Assembly (NCBI GenBank): GCA_030522415.1
Contig: CM060114.1
Span: 23,727,304-23,791,303 of the forward strand
Direction: 5' to 3'
Source: Channallabes apus
Lineage: Eukaryota; Chordata; Actinopteri; Siluriformes; Clariidae
Length of the DNA stretch: 64,000 bases
Position 1 is the first letter of the stretch. Every line of letters starts with the position of its first letter. The notes under the pieces are model-generated. The model was not told where the DNA came from, ran no database searches, and was given only the letters and a program-made list of their open reading frames with translations. Position numbers and translations under genes: made by a program. Below, in pieces: positions 56,861 to 64,000 of the stretch.

Positions 56861-57162
56861 ACTAAAGTGTTCCCAGAGACGTGTGGTAGTTAAAACTAAG
56901 ACCAACATATGCATACCATACTCTGGAAAGACCCATCGACAAGCTGTGCCTCATATATGAAATGGACTGTTAAATGTGTGGTAATATGTTATGAAATTTG
57001 ACATGCAAATATAAACACCTGAGATAAATATTACACACTTAAAAGATTTAAAATGTTTTATAAGGTTAAGAATGTTTGATTGCATGGCTTTATAAAAAAA
57101 AAAACAAAAAAAACACAAAATTGTAATTGTCAGTCTCCATGCCTGTCAATTAGGGGCTGGAA

Positions 57163-57808
57163 TGTAAGAGCCATATTGTTCTTGTTATGAATTTGTTGTT
57201 GTGTTTATTTTATTTTATTCTATTTGTTGTTATTTCATTTATTCTACCTTGTTCTATTCATTAGTAAAGCATTAAGCATTAAGTTTGTTACATAAGCCAT
57301 AAGCTTTGAATTTCTAAGTTATGCATCCATTTTGACAATCGTAGGTTGGTCTGTGATGTCATTCTACTATTACATGCATTTGTGTGACTGTCATATGATA
57401 GAGAGTTCAGTTTAGATGCGGAAGGCTACGGAAACACAAGCCTTTGAGCGTAAGCTCGTCAGCTAACGTGAGCTCCCGGTAAGCTACTGTAAGAATGTAA
57501 GATACAGCAACTAGGTTGTTGTAACCGTAAGCTCCCGTAAGTAGAGTTATACAACAAGAGTGTTGTTATATACGTAAGCTAAGACTGTAATTTACAAGAT
57601 ACAGCAAACAGGTTGTTGTAAAAGTCAGAGATGCAGCAACTGGTGTCTGTAATCACAGTGGATTTACTCAAGACGACTGAAGTGTTGATTCTTTGATGCT
57701 GACAAAATAAACTACAAGAGATAAAGAGATTGGACTTCTGTCGTGTGAATGAAACTTTAAGACAAAGCTACGCGTCAAAACTAGTGAAATAATATGACCG
57801 CATCTACA
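57163..57808 (+). repeat. BEL 3' LTR (646 bp)
   Basis: Starts TGTAAGAGCC, ends CATCTACA, followed by the CTATT duplication. It contains repeated CCGTAAGCTCCCG-type motifs and AATAAA-like AAAATAAACT near 57704. Confidence 0.9.
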
Positions 57809-57813
57809 CTATT

Positions 57814-58811
57814 TACAGCAGGGAACCAAAGTGAAATATTTCATTTTGATCAAGGCACTTTTATTAGGTTGAGTGTGATTTGCCCATGCGCAGTCTTTAA
57901 ACCATAGTTTTGCCGGTATCATTTTACTTCGGCCTCAAACCGGAGCATGACGTTGAAACAAGTAAGGAAGGATATCAGAACCTGTATTTCAGTTACTGTT
58001 AGTTAAAGACCCTGATTAAACTTAAATCTAATCCATTCACTCAAACCAAAGTTCACCATGTCACATGACCTCATGACGCAGCATTATCACGGACTGAATC
58101 ACGTTCTGCTGGCGGCCCTAGTTTTTCAAAGAAAACTCCTTTAAACCAGGTAAGAAAGCAAACTCATGTCATTTCTATGTTAAATGTATCTCTTCTATGA
58201 GCAAATTCATGATTTATGTCAGGAACAACTACTTTGTAGATTGAGTTTGTTTGCTACTGTAGCTAAAAACACCTATATTACCTACATTAGCATTTTCAAA
58301 AAACACCAGAGTTTCTACAGTAAGTCAGCGGCGCCGAATAAAATTAATTATATTTAAGTACCGTTGGTCAACGATGTAAAAATTAATAGGAAAGTGACGT
58401 AAACATAGAACAAACCAATTTAGAGTTTGTGCTGTTTGTAGTGTATTTATAGTTATTCTTAAAACCTTCTGGACTTGCTAATGTGTAAGTAATGTAATAT
58501 CACTAAAACTATATTCCCTCGTATGAAACGGGGCTTTAGCACATGTTCCTGACATACTGGTGACACTTTATGACATGTTTTTAACGGTATCAGTATATAA
58601 ATATTGGCATAAATTTGACATGTTGATTTAACGTTACTTCAAGTACATTTTAGCCATTACGATGTCATGAAATAACTTTAAAAGTAAACAATCTTTATGC
58701 ACTTTTATGTTTACAGGTCTGTTAGCTTTTCTGAAAAGGCATTATTTTACCCATACTGCTTTCTATACATACTGTAATTAAGATTTGCTAACATAAGAAC
58801 TTGAGTCAGTC

Positions 58812-58816
<5 letters not shown>
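57814..58816. other. No gene seen
   Basis: Unique-looking sequence after the BEL element. A pyrimidine-poor region, no frame over 60 codons with a motif, no terminal repeats found. Confidence 0.4.

Positions 58817-58856
<40 letters not shown>
58817..58856. repeat. (TA)n microsatellite
   Basis: About 19 TA units, directly followed by CGGTGGCCCAGAAGGGCAAA. Confidence 0.95.
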
Positions 58857-58857
<1 letters not shown>

Positions 58858-58920
58858 GGTGGCCCAGAAGGGCAAATTATCTTTCCCATATATGTGTATG
58901 TTTTTTCCCTTGTAAAAGTT
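58857..58920 (+). repeat. ~65-bp direct repeat, copy a
   Basis: CGGTGGCCCAGAAGGGCAAA followed by TATCTTTCCC and ATGTTTTTTCCCTTGTAA. Recurs in the same orientation at 61908-61970. Confidence 0.8.
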
Positions 58921-59218
58921 TTTTTTCCCTTGAAAATGTGTGCTTTTTCTCTTGAAATGTTTTTTTCCCTTGAAAATTTTTTTAATTTTTTCTTGAAAAT
59001 GTGTGCTTTTTCTCTTGAAAAAGTTTTTTTTACCCGTGGAAAAAAAAATTTCCTTGAAAATGTTTGCTTTTTCTCTTGAAAATGTTTTTTTTTTCCATGA
59101 AAATAATTATTTTTTCTTGAAAATGTGTGTTTTTTCCTTGGAAATTAATTTTTTTTTTCTTGAAAGTTTATTTTTCCTTGAAAAAAAATTTTTTTCTTGA
59201 AAATGTGTGCGTTTTCCT
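58895..59218 (+). repeat. T-rich quasi-tandem minisatellite
   Basis: Irregular units built around TTTTTCTCTTGAAAATGTGT, repeated roughly eight times with T-run length changes. Open reading frames on both strands are an artefact of this composition. Confidence 0.8.
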
Positions 59219-59284
59219 GTTTGTGCGCAACTGCTTTTCCCCGTGTGAGAACTCTCTTTCTCCCGTATTTTGCAAGCTAAAGCT

Positions 59285-60980
59285 AACGTGCAAAGGACTA
59301 TGGGAGTGAGGTCAAAACGCAACTAAATATCAGCTCCAGGACAACACGATGGAATATACAGTGAATTATAGCGTGATAACGTTATAATTGTCCCAAATTT
59401 TTCAACTGGACACATTTACCAGGTAATGTTTAATGTATAAAATTAATTAGATGTTACTGTTTTAGGCACTAATGATAACTTTGTAGCAGTGTTAATACTT
59501 TGCGAGTGTTTGGGGGAAATGCCGAGCCGAGTGTAAATGTCAGTGATTAAAAGGAAGATAATCTCATTTAGACCATTAAACACTGATATAAACCAGCTCC
59601 ATGGCATCTCTGTAATATACACCCACATATGGATTTATAAGCAAGCTAATATCACTATGCTAACCGCTAGCGCTAGCATGCAGAAACTGGCATGTTCATT
59701 AACATATATTAATTTTATAGTGTATTTGGACACATATGCGTGATGTAAACAGTTAGCTCCATTGTTTCTGTAAAACACCTGTCCAAATATGGATCTATAA
59801 GCAAGTTAATATCATTATGCTAAGCGCTAGTTTACTAAAAGAGCTAAGATAGCAGAATGTCCACTGTTGTCTATCAACTATTGCTAATTATCCCTGAGCT
59901 AATTCTTAGCTGCTCCTGTTATGGGTTAAATGTTACAGATGGTTAATGAATTGTTGTATGCAGTTTATTGGAGCTCATGAGTGCCATAGAGTGTATAATA
60001 CTGCAGTGTAATGTAGTGGTATTATCATAGCTAGAGCTCTTCTGAGTAGTTAGCTATGTGATTACACAATGTATATAACAATCAAGAAAAGGGGCTTTTG
60101 TTCGGGTTCTGTCTATTCTATTATAAAGTCATTAAATATGTGTTTATACTCCTTATAACATGTATGCTTGTGTGTTTTCCTTTTCACAGTGAACTGTATG
60201 TAAATCATCAACTGCCTGCATATCAGCTGATTTCTACACCAGGTGTACATCCTGAGCAGAAGGTGAGTGTTCAGAAGTATTCACCTCTCTTTTCAAGAAC
60301 ACCACTGAGCACATCTTAATCTGGGGACAGGGGCAAATTTCTCATGATGTGTGTTAACGAATGGTGTAGATGGGGCCAAATTCTGCAGCAATCCTTAATA
60401 ACAAAACCCAATAATTTATATAACCCCTATTGAACCATTTTTTTTTTGTTATAGAATCTGTGTTTTATGAATAGATATTGTTTATACATCCCCTATCTTT
60501 TGTAAATAGTTTTCATATATTTTTTATTTTATTTTATTTATTTTATTTAATTTTTTATAATGGAGAGATAATCCAAAGAGAGATATTGATCAGTGTTATG
60601 CTATGAAGAGATGTTTGTTAATATACAGTACCAGCTATAACTGTTGTAAATGTGACAAAAATCATACAGATGTACTGGATTGTATCCTGTCAATAAAAAC
60701 TTAAATAAAAAAAAAAATAATAATAATAATTGTACACAGCATTACTAAAAGCTTGCGTTCTATGAAATATATACAATTTTGTGTGCGTGCCTGCCTGCAT
60801 GCGTGTGTGTCAACCTGCATAGTAACATCATGAAGTCTTTTTACTAGACACTTACATTAACATGTCTTTATTTCTCCCCTGTTGTAGATTGTCATGGAGA
60901 AGACAGACCCTTGATGATCTGCCTTCTTGCACCACCAATACATGCATGTATTTAATTAATTTGTAAATAAAGGATTTAAT
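59285..60980 (+). other. Candidate small three-exon transcription unit
   Basis: Possible exon 1 ends at a donor (TTTACCAG|GTAATG, 59421/59422). Exon 2 lies between a pyrimidine-rich acceptor (CCTTTTCACAG, ending 60189) and a consensus donor (CAGAAG|GTGAGT, 60262/60263). Exon 3 starts after TCTCCCCTGTTGTAG (60888) and has AATAAA at 60967-60972. Exons 2 and 3 join in frame, coding YVNHQLPAYQLISTPGVHP and IVMEKTDP before a TGA. Exon 1 offers no ATG in that frame. It may be the end of a gene or a transposon-borne unit; no homolog recognised. Confidence 0.35.
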
Positions 60981-61370
60981 CTAATTTATAGTTGAGTATT
61001 TATTTCCAGTTTGCTTATTCTTTAGCATAACAGTTAAAGTGCATGTAAAGCATTGCTGCAAATGACATTGAATAGAATCAGATGTTACTCCACTCTGTGT
61101 AAGGGTACAGGCTTACAGTATATAAAGTATGTGATTTTAGCATCATTAATGTTGTTCTGCTAACTTATGCATGCTGCCTTGGAGATATTAGTGATATCTC
61201 TGTTTCAGTTCAAACAACATATTCCATAATATTTATGAATAAATTAATCCCATATGTTAAGCAGTTAAAACAGAGGTTCTTTGCATTTCCAAAAATTCAT
61301 TTCTATGTTATTCAAAAAGTGAAACTTTTTGGTTTCATTTAAATGATTACTGCTTACACCTCCATGAAAA
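60981..61370. other. No gene seen
   Basis: AT-rich, no motif; possible downstream flank of the candidate unit. Confidence 0.3.
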
Positions 61371-61640
61371 TCAAAAATCCAGTATGTCAAAATATTAGAA
61401 TATTTCACTGCGATCATGGGGAAAACTGCTGACCAAACAAGTTGTCCAGAGGATGATCATCTACACCTTCCAGAAGGAGTGTAAGCCCCCCAATGTGTCA
61501 AACACTACCACCAACTATTTTGCTGACCATTTAGTTGCTTGATTGGCCAGCCATCTCACCTGACCTGTCGTTTCATGGGAAAGATGAGCTGAAATCTGGG
61601 ATAAATTTACAAGCTGAATGCTTCAAGTGTTATCTGCACA
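61371..61640 (+). pseudogene. Tc1-like transposase remnant
   Basis: LDWPAISPDL near 61537-61566 is the conserved block before the catalytic Glu. The surroundings (CCAGTATGTCAAAATATTAG; GATGATCATCTACACCTTCC) resemble Tc1 sequence, but nothing else can be aligned by eye. Confidence 0.4.
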
Positions 61641-61663
61641 TTCATGTACACTTTTGCACTATA

Positions 61664-61806
61664 TATTTATATTTCCATTTATGGACCACTGCACAAATCA
61701 CTTTAATAATAAGACACTTTAAGAAGTCACTTTTATGCATATTTGCACACCCCAGTCATTTCTACATTTCTATTTGGACAAATTTCTATTTTCTTCTTTT
61801 ATATTT
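61664..61806 (+). repeat. 143-bp inverted repeat, left arm
   Basis: Reverse complement of 63277-63420. Contains CATTTATGGACCACTGCACA and GCATATTTGCACACCCCAGT. The pair encloses a SINE tail and a Tc1 fragment. Confidence 0.85.
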
Positions 61807-61907
61807 CTTATTGTTATATTGATATTTTGTTCGTATTTGTACAGTATATTTTGTTTTACATTGTACAGTATATTTTACTAGTTAATTTCATTTTCTACCG
61901 TATTTTA

Positions 61908-61970
61908 CGGTGGCCCAGAAGGGCAAATCATCTTTCCCGTATGTGCATGTTTTTTCCCTTGTAAGTGTGT
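61908..61970 (+). repeat. ~65-bp direct repeat, copy b
   Basis: Same sequence as 58857-58920, preceded by a T-rich run. Confidence 0.8.
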
Positions 61971-62214
61971 TCCCCCCACCCCATAATTTTATAATTTAAA
62001 CACTTTTGCATGATATTCAAATTTTTTTAGATAAACTGTATTTCAAATTTCACACTCATTGTTTACATGTGTATTTTAATTATTTGGCAATTTATGATGG
62101 AACATTTCATTCACAGTACATATATATAACTACTATTCATAAGCCTACATGTTTTTATGTAACCCATTGCATTAAGCTGTTAAGCATGACACCCTGGTTA
62201 TGTTTCAAGTTCAA

Positions 62215-62295
62215 AACTAAAATTTAATTTGTCACGTACACAGTCATACACAGTACGATATGCAGTGAAATGCTTATACGACTGCCAGTGACCTT
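62215..62295 (-). repeat. SINE tail fragment
   Basis: Minus strand has GCATATCGTACTGTGTATGA then GTGACAAATTAAATTTTAG, the same tail type as the tRNA-Ile SINEs at 13021 and 41003. The tRNA head is absent or unrecognisable. Confidence 0.55.
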
Positions 62296-62335
62296 AAAAA
62301 TAAAAGCTTAAACTTAAAAAATAAATATGAATAAA

Positions 62336-63003
62336 AGAAATATGTTAGAAAATAAAATTAACTACTTAAGGTTTCAGTGGGCTAAAGAAAGACAATCTTG
62401 GACTGCGGATAACTGGATGAGAGTTAGATTCAGTGATGAATCACGAATCTGCATTGGGCAGGGTGATGATGCTGGAACTTTTGTTTGGTGCCGTTCCAAT
62501 GAAATTTATAAAGACAACTGCCTGAAGAAAACATGCACATTTCCACAATCATTATTGATATGGGGTTGTATGTCAGGTAAAGGTATGGGAGACATGACAG
62601 TCATTACATCTTCTATAAATGCACAAGTTTATGTTGAGATTTTGGACACTTTTCTTATTCCATCAATTGAAAGGATGTTTGGTGATGGTAGCATCATTTT
62701 TCAGGATGATAATGCATCGTGCCATAGGGCAAAACCTGTGAAAACATTCCTACAGGAAAGACATATAATGTCAATGGCATGGCCTGCAAATAGTCCAGAC
62801 CTTAATCCAATTTAAAATCTGTGGTGGAAATGAAAGAAAGTGGTCCACGACAAGGCTCCAACCTGCAAAGCTGATCTGGCAACTGCAATAAGACAAAGCT
62901 GGAGACAGACTGATGAAGTATACTGTTTGACATTAGTTAAATCCATGCCTTAGAGAATTCAAGCTGTTATAAAAGCCAGAGGTGATGCAACAAATTACAA
63001 GTA
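62336..63003 (+). pseudogene. Tc1-like DD34E transposase with Glu codon turned to stop
   Basis: Reads YLRFQWAKERQSWTADNWMR, RFSDESRICIG with the first Asp, LLIWGCMSGKGMGDM, IIFQDDNASCHRAKP with the second Asp, and WPANSPDLNPI followed by TAA where the catalytic Glu codon GAA is expected (34 residues after the Asp). Further stops follow (TGA near 62832, TAG near 62951). The helix-turn-helix half is missing. Confidence 0.8.
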
Positions 63004-63275
63004 GTGTTTTTATTTGGTGATTCCATATTTTTTTCCTCAGATTTGTGTGATTCCATATTTTTTTCCTCTGTTTGAGTTGTCAAAACAGTTGTCATTGACT
63101 ATAGTTATCTTTCCTTGTTTTTTAAAAAAAAGTGTTTTATACAGCCAGAAGTTGGATTGTTGAGTGAAAATAGTTTTTTGGCATGTATGTGCTTGTTTTT
63201 TTTTTCTACACAATTAAACATTTGAGTGAACATCTTCTGAGAGGGGTGATTCCATACTTTTTGCCAGAGGTTGTA
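62336..63275 (+). mobile_element. Tc1-like element, 5'-truncated
   Basis: Transposase remnant followed by a 3' non-coding end in which GTGATTCCATATTTTTTTCC occurs twice and which terminates GCCAGAGGTTGTA at 63275, the terminal phrase of a common fish Tc1 family. No left terminal repeat in the expected place. Confidence 0.7.
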
Positions 63276-63276
63276 G

Positions 63277-63420
63277 AAATATAAAAGAAGAAAATAGAAA
63301 TTTGTCCAAATTAGAAATGTAGAAATGACTGGGGTGTGCAAATATGCATAAAAGTGACTTCTTAAAGTGTCTTATTATTAAAGTGATTTGTGCAGTGATC
63401 CATAAATGGAAATATAAATA
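63277..63420 (-). repeat. 143-bp inverted repeat, right arm
   Basis: Reverse complement of 61664-61806, ending where the next Tc1 terminus (CAGGTCCTTCT) begins at 63421. Confidence 0.85.
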
Positions 63421-64000
63421 CAGGTCCTTCTAAAAAAATTAGCATATTGTGATAAAGTTCATTATTTTCTGTAATGTACTGATAAACATTAGACTTTCAG
63501 ATATTTTAGATTCATTACACACAAACTGAAGTAGTTTAAGCCTTTTATTGTTTTAATATTGATGATTGTGGCATACAGCTCATGAAAACCCAAAATCTCT
63601 ATCTCAAAAAATTAGCATATTTCATCCGACCAATAAAAGAAAAGTGTTTTTAAAAAAAGTCAACCTTCAAATAATTATGTTTCAGTTATGCACTCAATAC
63701 TTGGTCGAGAATCCTTTTGCAGATTCTTGTGTCTTGTGTCTCTCAACTTTCTCGTCACAATATGCCACAGATTCTCTATGGGGTTCAGGTCAGGAAAGTT
63801 GGCAGGCCAATTGAGCACAGTAATACCATGGTCAGAAAACCATTTACCAGTGGTTTTGGCACTGTGAGCAGGTGCCAGGTCGTGCTGAAAAATGAAATCT
63901 TCATCTCCATAAAGCTTTTCAGCAGATGGAAGCATGAAGTGCTCCAAAATCTCCTGATACAGTAGCTAGCTGCATTGACCCTGCCCTTGATAAAACACAG
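63421..64000 (-). mobile_element. Tc1-like element cut by the window's right edge
   Basis: Terminus CAGGTCCTTCTAAAAAAATT preceded by TA at 63419-63420. The subterminal phrase AAAAAAATTAGCATATT occurs twice (near 63433 and 63606). Transposase runs on the minus strand from beyond 64000. Confidence 0.85.
63675..64000 (-). pseudogene. Tc1-like DD34E transposase, C-terminal part
   Basis: Open from 63947 to 63675: LPSAEKLYGDEDFIFQHDLA carries the second Asp, HSAKTTGKWFSDHGITVLNW follows, and PDLNPIENLW carries the Glu, with 34 residues between. Ends RPSIECITET. A 1-base frameshift near 63955 separates it from upstream codons that run off the window, so it is probably not intact. Confidence 0.75.

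Larger units (their letters stand above)
50750..57808 (+). mobile_element. BEL/Pao LTR retrotransposon, CTATT duplication, rearranged
   Basis: Flanked by CTATT (50745-50749 and 57809-57813). 5' LTR partial at 50750-51150, 3' LTR complete at 57163-57808. The coding region 53331-56860 has BEL-type gag knuckles, YVDD RT, RNase H and integrase. Copy 3 of the CAGTGGG element sits in the 5' LTR, and everything from there to gag (rest of LTR, primer site, start of gag) is gone. A purine-rich AGGGGCTGGAA precedes the 3' LTR. Confidence 0.9.

Noticed and set aside
58801..59322. Phe/Leu/Lys-rich frames on both strands
   Set aside because: Products of the T-rich minisatellite.
1..64000. CRISPR arrays, operons, bacterial promoters or phage genes
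   Set aside because: The DNA is eukaryotic; the repeats are transposon ends, tandem satellites or microsatellites with no spacer array.

Overview
This is vertebrate nuclear DNA, almost certainly from a teleost fish. The evidence is the repeat content: a sushi-like Ty3/gypsy element, at least five DIRS1-like (tyrosine-recombinase) copies, BEL/Pao, several Tc1-like DNA transposons, PIF/Harbinger, RTE and L2/Rex-like LINEs, tRNA-derived SINEs and long dinucleotide tracts. Repeats alone do not settle the species. I see no complete host protein-coding gene. The only host-like coding sequence is a broken terminal exon at 15897-16139, plus a possible small spliced unit near 59.3-61.0 kb. Nearly every long reading frame belongs to a decayed transposable element.

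Layout. 1-521: 3' part of a Tc1-like element. 709-5758: a pair of inverted ~300-bp arms enclosing a sushi-like gypsy element (5' LTR, gag, broken pol, no 3' LTR). 5977-7542: a Tc1-like DD37E element with one stop in an otherwise open transposase. 9332-14115: first copy of a 4.8-kb element with CAGTGGGAGCCACG termini and TA flanks, carrying no transposase but a conserved promoter/exon/intron/exon/poly(A)-like layout. 14281-15175: a Harbinger-type MITE. 15897-17110: host exon pseudogene with a foldback, then a DIRS tail. 17460-20640: gypsy integrase, LINE and DIRS fragments.

20641-30177 is a DIRS copy on the minus strand split by an LTR retrotransposon (23615-29861, 5-bp duplication GATTA), which is itself split by a Tc1 element (27075-28697). 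30190-30700 is a LINE RT fragment, and 30855-33925 a plus-strand DIRS copy. 35150-46330 is another minus-strand DIRS copy split twice: by a 2.47-kb Harbinger transposon (37064-39534, duplication CTG) and by copy 2 of the CAGTGGGAGCCACG element (39982-46174, duplication TA), which in turn holds a SINE and a LINE tail. 46567-50160 holds a gypsy RT fragment, a SINE, an RTE LINE and L2-like LINE pieces. 50750-57808 is a BEL/Pao element (duplication CTATT) whose 5' LTR was hit by copy 3 of the CAGTGGGAGCCACG element, after which a deletion fused that copy directly to gag. 58.8-64 kb holds a T-rich minisatellite, a candidate three-exon unit and three Tc1-like fragments.

No pathway or operon is present. 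The useful content is a stratified record of nested insertions with readable target-site duplications. The least explained item is the three-copy CAGTGGGAGCCACG family, with its gene-like, apparently non-coding cargo and an embedded SINE whose head resembles an intron-containing tRNA-Ile(UAU).
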